From assembly GCA_002425245.1 (NCBI GenBank), contig DILW01000127.1:1-23061 (forward strand): a DNA stretch of 23,061 bases, read 5' to 3'. Shown in pieces: positions 8,487-16,181 of this stretch. Both the position numbers and the translations under genes were made by a program. The notes beneath the pieces were generated by a model. That model was not told where the DNA came from. It saw only the letters and a program-made list of their open reading frames with translations, and did not search any database. Position 1 is the first letter of the stretch, and every line of letters starts with the position of its first letter. Origin of the DNA: Betaproteobacteria bacterium UBA5582. GTDB taxonomy: Bacteria; Pseudomonadota; Gammaproteobacteria; Burkholderiales; Rhodocyclaceae.

Positions 8487-9626
8487 ATGGAAAGACGCAA
8501 GTTCTTAACCACCGCTTCGCTGGGCGCTGCTGCCGGCGCCGGCCTGTTGCTGAGCGGTTGCGGCAAGAAGGAAGAAGCGGCACCGCAAACCGCCGCCCCG
8601 GCCGCACCGGCTGTCGCCACCGGCGGTGAAACCATCCGCTGGCGCCTGGCCTCCAGCTTCCCGAAATCGCTCGACACCATCTACGGCGCTGCTGAAACCT
8701 TCTCCGCCAAGGTCAAGGAACTGTCCGGCGGCAAGTTCGAAATCTCCATCCATCCGGGCGGCGAACTGGTTCCCCCCTTTGGCGTTCTCGACGCCGTCCA
8801 GCAAGGCACCGTCGAATGCGCGCACACCGCGCCTTACTACTTCTTCGGCAAGGACGAGAGCTTCGCGATGGACTGCACCATCCCGTTCGGCCTCAACTCC
8901 CGCCAGACCACCGCCTGGATGTTCCAGGGCAACGGCCTCAAGCTGCTGCGCGAACTCTACGCCCAGTACAACATCGTCAATTTCCCGATGGGCAACACCG
9001 GCGCCCAGATGGGCGGCTGGTACCGCAAGGAAATCAAGTCTCTGGCTGACATCAAGGGCCTGAAGATGCGCATCGGCGGTTTCGGCGGGCGCATTCTCGA
9101 AGGTATCGGCGGCGTGCCGCAGAACATCCCGGCCGGTGAAATCTACCAGTCGCTGGAAAAAGGCACGATCGACGCGACCGAATGGATCGGCCCCTACGAC
9201 GACCAGAAGCTGGGCATCAACAAGGTGGCTGAGTTCTACGCCTACCCGGCGTGGTGGGAAGGCGGCCCGCAACTGACCCTGTACGTCAGCGACAAGGCCT
9301 ACAACGCGCTGTCGCCGGAATACAAGGCGATCATCGAATGCGCTTCGGCTTTCGCCCACGTCGACATGCAGGCCAAGTACGACGCCCGCAACCCGACCGC
9401 ACTGAAGGAACTGGTCGCCGGCGGCACCAAGCTGTTCCGCATGCCCAAGGACGTGATGGACGCGGCTTTCAAGTACTCGCAGGAACACTACGCCGAACTG
9501 TCGGCCAAGAACCCGAACTGGAAGAAGATCTACGCCGACTACGAAGTTTTCCGGCGCGACCAGCACCAGTGGTTCCGCTTCTCCGAAGCCGGCTTCGACA
9601 GCTACATGCAGTCGCAGAAACTCTGA
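8487..9626 (+). CDS. dctP: TRAP transporter substrate-binding lipoprotein (DctP family, TakP-like)
   Basis: The 379-residue protein is a TRAP-type periplasmic solute receptor. Its N-terminus combines a twin-arginine motif (RRKFL, residues 3-7) with a lipobox ending at C25 (LSGC), so it is probably Tat-exported and lipid-anchored, followed by an Ala/Pro-rich tether to about residue 47. The mature part has the family features: GGKFEISIHPGGEL, a KGLKMRIGG block with the substrate-contacting Arg region, and GTIDATEWIGPYDD followed by a WWEGG motif, as in the alpha-keto-acid receptor TakP. An organic or keto acid is the likely substrate, but specificity cannot be read from sequence. GAGGAGA precedes the ATG. 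It is convergent with its presumed permease genes dctQM, an unusual arrangement, and ends in its own terminator. Confidence 0.93.
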   Translation: MERRKFLTTASLGAAAGAGLLLSGCGKKEEAAPQTAAPAAPAVATGGETIRWRLASSFPKSLDTIYGAAETFSAKVKELSGGKFEISIHPGGELVPPFGVLDAVQQGTVECAHTAPYYFFGKDESFAMDCTIPFGLNSRQTTAWMFQGNGLKLLRELYAQYNIVNFPMGNTGAQMGGWYRKEIKSLADIKGLKMRIGGFGGRILEGIGGVPQNIPAGEIYQSLEKGTIDATEWIGPYDDQKLGINKVAEFYAYPAWWEGGPQLTLYVSDKAYNALSPEYKAIIECASAFAHVDMQAKYDARNPTALKELVAGGTKLFRMPKDVMDAAFKYSQEHYAELSAKNPNWKKIYADYEVFRRDQHQWFRFSEAGFDSYMQSQKL

Positions 9627-9644
9627 GGCAATCCCCGCCAAAGC

Positions 9645-9672
9645 AACCCGCAGCCAGGCTGCGGGTTTTTTT
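9645..9672 (+). terminator. Rho-independent terminator of dctP
   Basis: A perfect 10-bp stem (AACCCGCAGC / GCTGCGGGTT) with a CAG loop is followed by a run of T residues, 18 nt after the dctP stop. Confidence 0.93.
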
Positions 9673-9697
9673 ATGGGCTCTCCCTGCGAAGCAAAAA

Positions 9698-9722
9698 AAA
9701 CGCCCGGACAATCCGGGCGTTT
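9698..9722 (-). terminator. Rho-independent terminator of dctQM
   Basis: An 11-bp stem (AAACGCCCGGA / TCCGGGCGTTT) with a 3-nt loop is followed on the minus strand by eight T residues, 21 nt after the dctM stop. It can also act on plus-strand transcripts that pass the dctP terminator. Confidence 0.92.
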
Positions 9723-9743
9723 CCTTTTATTCGGTAGTTCTGG

Positions 9744-11492
9744 TCAGCGCTTGCCTTCCCGGCGCATCTCCTCCATCAGTGCGGCTGCCGGGTCGGCCGC
9801 AGGATCGCTCGGCGCCGCCGCCGGGTCTGGCAGGGCGGGCTGATCGCCCCAGGAACTGCTGCCGGCGTCGAGCTCGATGGTGTTGAGGTCGACCTTGACC
9901 TTTTCGTCCAGGCTGCCGGTAACCAGGCCGGGGTACATGATCAGTACTGCCACCATGATCAACTGCAGGATGATGAAGGCAATCGCCCCCTTGTAGATCT
10001 GTGGGGTGGTCAGCGGCTCGATTTGCTTGCCGGTCACCGTATCCTTGTAGGCGGTCCGGGCGGCAACGCTGCGCAGGTAGAACAGGGCGAAACCGAAGGG
10101 CGGCGTCAGGAAGGAGGTCTGCAGGTTCATCGCAATGATCACGCCGAACCAGATCAGGTTGATGTCCATCTTGTCCGCCACCGGCGCCAGGATGGGGATG
10201 ACGATGAAGGCGATTTCGAAGAAGTCGATGAACATGCCGAGGATGAAGACCAGCAGGTTCACAAACACCAGGAAACCGATCTGGCCACCCGGCAGCTTGT
10301 CGAACAGGTGCTCGACCCAGATGTGCCCATCGGCGGCATTGAAGGTGAAGGAGAACACCGTCGACCCGATCAGGATGAACAGCACGAAACAGGAGAGACG
10401 GGCACTGTTGTCCAGGGCTTCCTTGAGCAAAACCATCGACAACTGGCGCCGGGACAGGGCCATGATCAACGCCCCGACCGCACCCATCGCCCCGCCTTCG
10501 GTCGGCGTAGCGACACCGAGGAAGATCGTGCCGAGCACCAGGAAGATCAGCACCAGCGGCGGAATCAGCGCGAAGGTGACACGCTCGGCAAGAACCGAGA
10601 GCAGGCCGAGCTTCAGTTTCTTGTTGACGATCGCCAGCACCAGGGCGGTGATGCCGATCACCGACAGGGTGAAGATCGCCCGTTCGTCGAAGGGCGCATC
10701 ACCAGTGCGGCCGAAAAGGCTCACGGCAAGGCTGTCGTAATTCAGGAACAGGAGCGCACCGATGCCCCAGGAACCGGCCGACAGCAGCCACAGCGACATC
10801 TGCCCGCTGCTCCCGTTCGGCTCGCGGTAAATGCGCGCTTCGGGCGGCAGCGCCGGCACCCAGTCCGGCTTGAAGACCGCCACACCAACAATGAAGAGCA
10901 CGTACAACCCGACCAGCATGAAGGCCGGAATCATCGCTCCGGCGTACATGTCGCCAACCGAGCGACCAAGCTGGTCGGCCATCACGATGAGCACCAGCGA
11001 AGGCGGGATCGCCTGCGCCAGGGTGCCGGAAGCGGTGATCGTGCCGGCGGCGATGGCGCGGTTGTAACCGTAGCGCAGCATGATCGGCAGCGAGATCAGG
11101 CCCATCGCGATCACCGACGCGGCCACCACCCCGGTGGTCGCCGCCAGCAGGGCGCCGACCATCACCACCGCCAGCGCCAGCCCGCCGCGCAGGGGACCGA
11201 AGACCTGGCCGATCGACTCCAGCAGATCCTCGGCCATGCCGCTCTTCTGCAGGATGATGCCCATCAGGGTGAAGAAGGGGATGGCCAGCAGCGTGTCGTT
11301 CTGCATGATCCCGAACAGGCGCAGCGGCAAGGCCTGGAACAAGGTGGAATGGAACAGCCCGGCCTCCATGCCGATGGTTCCGAACAGCAGGCCGGTGGCG
11401 GCGAGCGCAAAAGCCACTGGAAAACCGGAAAGCAGGAAAACCAGCAAGCCGATGAACATCAGCGGCACGAAATATTCGACGATGAAGGCCAT
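9744..11492 (-). CDS. dctM: TRAP transporter large permease subunit (DctM family)
   Basis: DctM is the membrane subunit that carries out sodium-driven solute transport in TRAP systems. The 582-residue protein has a long series of hydrophobic segments with family motifs such as GFPVAFALA, IPFFTLMGIILQKSGMAEDL, PPSLVLIVMADQ and PTEGGAMGAVGAL. It is longer than the usual size of roughly 425-450 residues: there is an extra stretch with added hydrophobic segments around residues 210-300, and a hydrophilic Pro/Ala/Asp-rich tail from about residue 535. This longer form fits the TakM-like branch. ATG 11492 overlaps the last base of the dctQ stop (TAATG) and has a GAGGAG ribosome binding site, so translation is probably coupled. 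The binding protein gene is convergent downstream. Confidence 0.94.
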   Translation of the reverse strand: MAFIVEYFVPLMFIGLLVFLLSGFPVAFALAATGLLFGTIGMEAGLFHSTLFQALPLRLFGIMQNDTLLAIPFFTLMGIILQKSGMAEDLLESIGQVFGPLRGGLALAVVMVGALLAATTGVVAASVIAMGLISLPIMLRYGYNRAIAAGTITASGTLAQAIPPSLVLIVMADQLGRSVGDMYAGAMIPAFMLVGLYVLFIVGVAVFKPDWVPALPPEARIYREPNGSSGQMSLWLLSAGSWGIGALLFLNYDSLAVSLFGRTGDAPFDERAIFTLSVIGITALVLAIVNKKLKLGLLSVLAERVTFALIPPLVLIFLVLGTIFLGVATPTEGGAMGAVGALIMALSRRQLSMVLLKEALDNSARLSCFVLFILIGSTVFSFTFNAADGHIWVEHLFDKLPGGQIGFLVFVNLLVFILGMFIDFFEIAFIVIPILAPVADKMDINLIWFGVIIAMNLQTSFLTPPFGFALFYLRSVAARTAYKDTVTGKQIEPLTTPQIYKGAIAFIILQLIMVAVLIMYPGLVTGSLDEKVKVDLNTIELDAGSSSWGDQPALPDPAAAPSDPAADPAAALMEEMRREGKR

Positions 11493-12094
11493 TATCGTTG
11501 CTCCTCGCGGGCACGACCAGCGTGCTCTTCAATTTCGTAGGACAGGACTTCCTCTTCCGGCGAATGCGGATTGTGGCCGATCGGGTCGGGAATCAACCCA
11601 GCCAGGAAGGCGAAGCGCTTGATCAGTTCGGAGACCCCCTGCAGCATCAGCAGGGCGAAACCCAACGGCATCAGCAGGAAGACCGGCCAACGGATCAGGC
11701 CGCCGGCGTTCTGCGACATTTCGCCGCTGACCCAGGCGCGGGTGAATATGGGCCAGGACAGCTCGATGAAAAGTATGCAGAAGGGCCAGAGGATGAGCAG
11801 GATACCGACGATGTCGATGATGTTGCGCGCCCGCGGCGACAGGCGATTGGAAATGAAATCGATGCGGACGTGGGCGTTCTTAAGAAACACATAACCCGCC
11901 CCGAGCAGAAAAACCGCCGAGAACAGGTACCACTGGATTTCGAGAAAGGCGTTGGAACCGGTGTTGAAGACTTTACGCACGACGGCGTTGCCGGCCGAAA
12001 TGACGACGGCCAACAACACCAGCCAGTAGATCAGTTTTCCAAGACGCTCGCTGAACGCGTCGATCAAGCGCGACAGCCCGAGTAGTAGCTGCAT
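11492..12094 (-). CDS. dctQ: TRAP transporter small permease subunit (DctQ family)
   Basis: DctQ is the small four-helix membrane subunit that pairs with DctM. The 200-residue product has four hydrophobic segments (about 20-40, 55-73, 93-113 and 137-157) and the family block EIQWYLFSAVFLLGAGYVF followed by NAHVRIDFI. The C-terminal 40 residues are charged and hydrophilic. I chose ATG 12094 because GGAGG sits 6 nt upstream; the ATG at 12100 is in frame but abuts the ribosome binding site. Its stop overlaps the dctM start. A dyad shared with the dctP upstream region lies 73 nt before the start, and a TAGACT hexamer at about 12148-12153 could serve as a -10 box. Confidence 0.93.
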   Translation of the reverse strand: MQLLLGLSRLIDAFSERLGKLIYWLVLLAVVISAGNAVVRKVFNTGSNAFLEIQWYLFSAVFLLGAGYVFLKNAHVRIDFISNRLSPRARNIIDIVGILLILWPFCILFIELSWPIFTRAWVSGEMSQNAGGLIRWPVFLLMPLGFALLMLQGVSELIKRFAFLAGLIPDPIGHNPHSPEEEVLSYEIEEHAGRAREEQR

Positions 12095-12167
12095 TGTCAT
12101 CCTCCATTACCGCACGAAGGGCGGCATTTCAGCGACGCAGTCTACCCGCCGGCCAGGGCCCCCAAAA

Positions 12168-12183
12168 TTAGGGATAGCCCTGA
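12168..12183. promoter_or_regulatory. candidate operator upstream of dctQM
   Basis: TTAGGGATAGCCCTGA matches the TTAGGG-N4-YCCTRA dyad found before dctP. It lies 73 nt before the dctQ start and close to the end of the lipoprotein gene, where the dctQM promoter would be expected. Confidence 0.5.
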
Positions 12184-12198
12184 CAGGATGCGTGGCAA

Positions 12199-12762
12199 TC
12201 AGCGATAACCGCCCTCATTGGCGTTATGGATGATCCAGGTCAGGTAGTAACCCGAACCGAAGCCCGCCTGATTGGAGAAGATCAGGCGCCCCTGGCCCTT
12301 GTACACCATTTCCCAGCGCGAACGGTCGCTGCCGAAATAGAAGGGGATGAAGGCCTTGCCGGTGACATACGCCCCCTGGTCGGTCGGCTGACCGGCAATG
12401 TCGATCACCTGCTGCTGGGACATGCCGATGCGCAATTGGGTGAAACGGCTTTTCGCCGCCGGCACCCCGGTCACTTCCCCTTGCCAGTTATTGATGCCGA
12501 GCACGGTGGTGCCCTGCCCGGACTCGACCTTGGTCGAGTCGGTGACCGGCTTGTTCTTCGACAGATCGTAGCCGTTCTTGCCGGCCGGCTTGGGCGTTTC
12601 AGCCTTGCCAGCCGGCGCCTTCTTCTCCGGGGCTTGAGCGGCCGGGGCTTTCTGCTCCGGCGCCGGCTCCTGTTTCGGCTGATTGGAAACGCAGGCGCTG
12701 AGCAGGGTCAGCAGCAGGATGGGAGCGGCAGCGCGAACATGGCGAAAAGCAGAAGTCTTCAT
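12199..12762 (-). CDS. BamE/SmpA-like outer-membrane lipoprotein, unknown function
   Basis: The 187-residue product begins with a lipoprotein signal (hydrophobic residues 11-23, lipobox LSAC with C24), then a low-complexity Lys/Pro/Ala/Gln linker to about residue 64. The C-terminal domain contains LRIGMSQQQVIDIAGQPT at 110-127, the characteristic opening of SmpA/OmlA (BamE-like) folds, and ends in aromatic-rich strands. Position +2 after the Cys is Ser, with no Asp retention signal, so outer-membrane anchoring is inferred. BamE-like lipoproteins support envelope assembly, but this one is larger than BamE itself, so a specific role should not be assumed. ATG 12762 is chosen because the signal peptide starts there; AGGAA lies about 10 nt upstream. 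It is divergent from tkt. Confidence 0.8.
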   Translation of the reverse strand: MKTSAFRHVRAAAPILLLTLLSACVSNQPKQEPAPEQKAPAAQAPEKKAPAGKAETPKPAGKNGYDLSKNKPVTDSTKVESGQGTTVLGINNWQGEVTGVPAAKSRFTQLRIGMSQQQVIDIAGQPTDQGAYVTGKAFIPFYFGSDRSRWEMVYKGQGRLIFSNQAGFGSGYYLTWIIHNANEGGYR

Positions 12763-12800
12763 GGCGAATTCATTCCTGTCGGGGAGGTCGAAGCGAAAAC

Positions 12801-12815
12801 CCTGGCGACGCCAGG
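12801..12815 (-). other. short hairpin in the lipoprotein gene leader
   Basis: CCTGGC and GCCAGG pair perfectly around a 3-nt GAC loop, about 39 nt upstream of the lipoprotein start. It may be a leader hairpin or an operator dyad. The rest of the 187-nt divergent region up to tkt shows no other strong structure. Confidence 0.25.
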
Positions 12816-12911
12816 CTGCCCGCATGATAACGCGCGGTGCCGATCGACTCAAAGCCCCCGGAGGATCACCTGAAGCACACAAGCAGCCTATCCAAAACAA
12901 GGCTTTTCGCC

Positions 12912-12917
12912 GATAAT
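12912..12917 (+). promoter_or_regulatory. possible -10 element for tkt
   Basis: GATAAT lies 32 nt before the tkt ATG in the divergent intergenic region. The -35 region is poor, so the call is weak. Confidence 0.25.
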
Positions 12918-12949
12918 TCCGGTTTTTCTGCAGGCTGGATTTCCGGAAC

Positions 12950-14953
12950 ATGAGCATCAGCATCCCTCCCAAATTCAATCCCCTGACCGGCGCCATCCGC
13001 GCCCTGGCCATGGATGCCGTGCAACAGGCCAATTCCGGTCACCCGGGCGCCCCGATGGGCATGGCCGAAATCGCCGAGGTGCTGTGGCGGCGCCACCTGC
13101 GCCACAACCCGGCCAATCCGGCGTGGCCCGACCGCGATCGCTTCGTGCTGTCGAACGGCCACGGCTCGATGCTGATCTACGCGCTGCTGCACCTGACCGG
13201 CTACGACGTCAGCATCGACGACCTGAAGAACTTCCGCCAGCTCCACGCCAGGACGCCGGGCCACCCGGAATACGGCTACACGCCGGGCGTCGAGACGACC
13301 ACCGGGCCGCTCGGCCAGGGCATCACCAACGCCGTCGGCTTCGCGCTGGCCGAAAAGGTGCTGGCCGCCGAATTCAACCGCCCCGGCCACGACATCGTCA
13401 ATCACCACACCTACACTTTCCTCGGCGACGGCTGCCTGATGGAAGGCGTTTCGCACGAAGCCTGCTCGCTCGCCGGCACGCTCGGCCTGGGCAAGTTGAT
13501 CGCCTTCTGGGACGACAACGGCATCTCGATCGACGGCCACGTCGAAGGCTGGTTCACCGACGACACGCCGAAGCGCTTCGAAGCCTACGGCTGGCACGTC
13601 GTGCCCAATGTCGACGGCCACGATCCGGAAGCTATCGAACGCGCCCTGCTCGCCGCCAAGGCGGTGCATGACAAACCGAGCCTGATCTGCTGCCGCACCG
13701 TGATCGGCGCCGGCTCGCCGAACAAGCAGGGCAGCCATGACTGCCACGGCGCGCCGCTGGGCAAGGACGAGATCGCCGCCGCCCGCGCCTACATCGGCTG
13801 GAACTTCCCGCCCTTCGAAATCCCCGGCGACGTGTACGCCGCCTGGAACGGCAAGGTGCGCGGCGCCGTCTTCGAGGAAAACTGGCAGCGCCGTTTCGCC
13901 AAGTACCAGGCCGAGTTCCCGGAACTCGCCGCCGAGTTCGAACGGCGCGTCATGAAGCGCGACCTGCCGGCCACCTGGGAAGCAACCAAGACCGCCTACC
14001 TCGCCGCCTGTCGTGACAAGGCCGAGAACATCGCCACCCGCAAGGCCTCGCAAAACGCGATTGCCGCGCTGGTCCCGGCGGTGCCGGAAATCTTCGGCGG
14101 CTCGGCCGACCTGGCCGGCTCCAACCTGACCTTCGTCAAGGGCAGCAAGGGCGTCACCCGTACCGAAGGCGGCAACTACTGCTACTACGGCGTGCGCGAG
14201 TTCGGCATGACCGCGATTGCCAACGGCCTCGCGCTGCACGGCGGCCTGCTGCCCTACACCGCCACCTTCCTCGTTTTCTCGGATTACGCGCGCAACGGCA
14301 TCCGCATGGCGGCGCTGATGAAGCAGCGCCAGATCATGGTTTACACCCATGATTCCATCGGTCTCGGCGAGGACGGCCCGACCCACCAGCCGGTCGAACA
14401 CATCCCGTCGATGCGCATCATCCCGAATCTGGATGTCTGGCGCCCGGCCGACGCCACCGAAACCGCCATCGCCTGGATCGCCGGCGTCGAACGCCAGGAC
14501 GGCCCGAGCCTGCTCGCCCTGTCGCGCCAGAACCTGCCGACGGTGACGCAAAACGCCGCCGACGCCGACATCGCCAAGGGCGGCTACGTGCTGGCCGAAA
14601 ACGCCGATGCGCAGATCACCCTGATCGCCACCGGTTCCGAAGTCAAACTGGCGCTCGACGCCCAGGCCGCGCTGGCCGGCGAAGGCATCGCCGCACGTGT
14701 CGTCTCGATGCCCTGCACCAATGTCTTCGACCGCCAGAGCGACGACTACAAGGCTTCGGTGCTCGGCACCTGCAAGAAGCGCATCGCCATCGAAGCGGCG
14801 CACCCGGATTTCTGGCGCAAGTACGTCGGCCTGCACGGCGCCGTGATCGGCATCGACCGCTTCGGCGAATCGGCGCCGGCCGGCCAGTTGTTCGAAATGT
14901 TCGGCTTCACCGTCGGCAATGTCGTCGCCACGGCGAAAAGCCTGTTGTCCTGA
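12950..14953 (+). CDS. tkt: transketolase
   Basis: Transketolase transfers two-carbon units between sugar phosphates using thiamine diphosphate, linking the pentose phosphate pathway with glycolysis and, in autotrophs, the Calvin cycle. The 667-residue protein has normal length and all major motifs: NSGHPGAPMG near residue 28, RFVLSNGHGS, the diphosphate-binding GDGCLMEGVSHEA, the WDDNGISIDG segment, the catalytic Glu at residue 417 within YGVREFGM, and DSIGLGEDGPTHQPVEH. ATG 12950 has only a weak ribosome binding site (CCGGA). gap follows after 35 nt with no terminator between them, so tkt-gap is probably one transcript. Confidence 0.97.
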   Translation: MSISIPPKFNPLTGAIRALAMDAVQQANSGHPGAPMGMAEIAEVLWRRHLRHNPANPAWPDRDRFVLSNGHGSMLIYALLHLTGYDVSIDDLKNFRQLHARTPGHPEYGYTPGVETTTGPLGQGITNAVGFALAEKVLAAEFNRPGHDIVNHHTYTFLGDGCLMEGVSHEACSLAGTLGLGKLIAFWDDNGISIDGHVEGWFTDDTPKRFEAYGWHVVPNVDGHDPEAIERALLAAKAVHDKPSLICCRTVIGAGSPNKQGSHDCHGAPLGKDEIAAARAYIGWNFPPFEIPGDVYAAWNGKVRGAVFEENWQRRFAKYQAEFPELAAEFERRVMKRDLPATWEATKTAYLAACRDKAENIATRKASQNAIAALVPAVPEIFGGSADLAGSNLTFVKGSKGVTRTEGGNYCYYGVREFGMTAIANGLALHGGLLPYTATFLVFSDYARNGIRMAALMKQRQIMVYTHDSIGLGEDGPTHQPVEHIPSMRIIPNLDVWRPADATETAIAWIAGVERQDGPSLLALSRQNLPTVTQNAADADIAKGGYVLAENADAQITLIATGSEVKLALDAQAALAGEGIAARVVSMPCTNVFDRQSDDYKASVLGTCKKRIAIEAAHPDFWRKYVGLHGAVIGIDRFGESAPAGQLFEMFGFTVGNVVATAKSLLS

Positions 14954-14988
14954 TTTCAATACATCCAACGCAGAGAGGAAATAGATCC

Positions 14989-16017
14989 ATGGCTATCAAG
15001 GTTGCAATCAACGGTTTCGGTCGTATCGGTCGCTGCACGCTGCGCGCCATTTACGAGCAGGGGCTGCAGAACGAATTCGACGTCGTCGCCATCAACGCCT
15101 CCGGCGACCTGGCGACCAACGCCCACCTGCTGAAGTACGACACGACGCACGGCCGGTTCACGACCAGCGTCGAGACCGAAGGTGAAAACTGCATCATCAT
15201 CGACGGCAAGAAGATCGCCTTCTACTCGACCAAGAACCCCAAGGACATCAACTGGGCCGACCACGGCGTTGACGTTCTCCTAGAATGCACCGGCGCCTAC
15301 ACCTCCAAGGCCAAGGCCCAGGCACTGCTCGAACAAGGCGCCAAGCGCGTGCTGATCTCCGCCCCGGGCGGTGACGACGTCGACGGCACCATCGTCATGG
15401 GCGTCAATGAAGGCATCCTGACCCAGGCGATGACGGTTGTCTCCAACGCTTCGTGCACCACCAACTGCCTGGCCCCGGTGGCCAAGGTGCTGTCCGACGC
15501 CATCGGCATCAAGTCCGGCCTGATGACCACGGTGCACGCCTACACCAACGACCAGGTCACGGTGGATGTCCGCCACAAGGACCTGCGCCGCGCCCGCGCT
15601 GCTGCCGCCAACATCATCCCGACCAAGACCGGCGCCGCCAAGGCCGTCGGCCTGGTGCTGCCGCAGCTGGTCGGCAAGTTCGACGGCTTCGCGCTGCGCG
15701 TGCCGACCATCAACGTCTCGCTGGTCGACCTCACCTTCACCGCCGAACGCGCCACCACCAAGGACGAAATCAACGCCCTGATGACCGCCGCCGCCAACGG
15801 CCCGCTCAAGGGCATCATGGCGGTCAACACCGAGCCGCTGGTGTCGTCGGACTTCAACCACACCACCGTTTCCTCGACCTTCGACGCGACGCAGACCCGC
15901 GTCCTCAAGGCCGAAGACGGCTCGACCCTGGTCAAGGTGCTGGCCTGGTACGACAACGAGTGGGGCTACTCCTGCCGCATGCTCGACGCCGCCCGCGCCT
16001 GGATGGCCGCCAAGTAA
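14989..16017 (+). CDS. gap: glyceraldehyde-3-phosphate dehydrogenase (type I), possibly NADP(H)-using
   Basis: The 342-residue enzyme interconverts glyceraldehyde-3-phosphate and 1,3-bisphosphoglycerate. It has the Rossmann motif INGFGRIGR at 7-15 and the catalytic Cys at residue 156 within SNASCTTNC. At the cofactor-selecting loop the usual I-N-D is I-N-A-S (Ala at 37), and in the S-loop the residue equivalent to Pro188 of Bacillus GAPDH is Arg195. In that well-studied family both changes favour or permit NADP(H), as in B. subtilis GapB, so an anabolic or dual-specificity role is inferred, not shown. A GAGAGG-type ribosome binding site precedes ATG 14989. It follows tkt closely and is closed by the terminator at 16035-16061, which separates it from the second family member at 16182. 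Confidence 0.96.
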   Translation: MAIKVAINGFGRIGRCTLRAIYEQGLQNEFDVVAINASGDLATNAHLLKYDTTHGRFTTSVETEGENCIIIDGKKIAFYSTKNPKDINWADHGVDVLLECTGAYTSKAKAQALLEQGAKRVLISAPGGDDVDGTIVMGVNEGILTQAMTVVSNASCTTNCLAPVAKVLSDAIGIKSGLMTTVHAYTNDQVTVDVRHKDLRRARAAAANIIPTKTGAAKAVGLVLPQLVGKFDGFALRVPTINVSLVDLTFTAERATTKDEINALMTAAANGPLKGIMAVNTEPLVSSDFNHTTVSSTFDATQTRVLKAEDGSTLVKVLAWYDNEWGYSCRMLDAARAWMAAK

Positions 16018-16034
16018 GCGAAGTCGCTCCCGAG

Positions 16035-16066
16035 AAAATCGCCGGCCTGCCCGGCGATTTTCCTTT
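16035..16066 (+). terminator. Rho-independent terminator after gap
   Basis: An 11-bp stem (AAAATCGCCGG / CCGGCGATTTT) with a 5-nt loop is followed by a T-rich stretch, 17 nt after the gap stop. It separates tkt-gap from epd-pgk. Confidence 0.85.
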
Positions 16067-16144
16067 GTCCAAGCCTCAGCAGAAGTACACGCCGGATTCA
16101 GACATCCTGACCGTTTAACGATGTTCAGCCTGTCGGCATCGCGG

Positions 16145-16150
16145 TAAAAT
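16145..16150 (+). promoter_or_regulatory. possible -10 element for the epd-pgk unit
   Basis: TAAAAT lies 31 nt before the GTG start and downstream of the gap terminator, where a promoter would be needed. The TGTTCA 17 nt upstream is a poor -35 match. Confidence 0.35.
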
Positions 16151-16181
16151 CGAGGCTTTATTCCTGCGCCACAACCGGCCC

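Noticed and set aside
10023..11540. 505-residue plus-strand frame opposite dctM
   Set aside because: It is extremely rich in His, Gln, Asp and Arg, as expected from the reverse complement of membrane-protein codons; no motif.
12763..13032. N-terminal extension of the BamE-like lipoprotein
   Set aside because: The frame stays open across the divergent tkt promoter region and into tkt, but the lipoprotein signal peptide begins at 12762, so the extension is not real.
12866..14968. 700-residue open frame antisense to tkt
   Set aside because: It is a GC-rich shadow of tkt with Val/Asp/Gly/Ala-rich composition and no recognisable domain; tkt is complete with all motifs.
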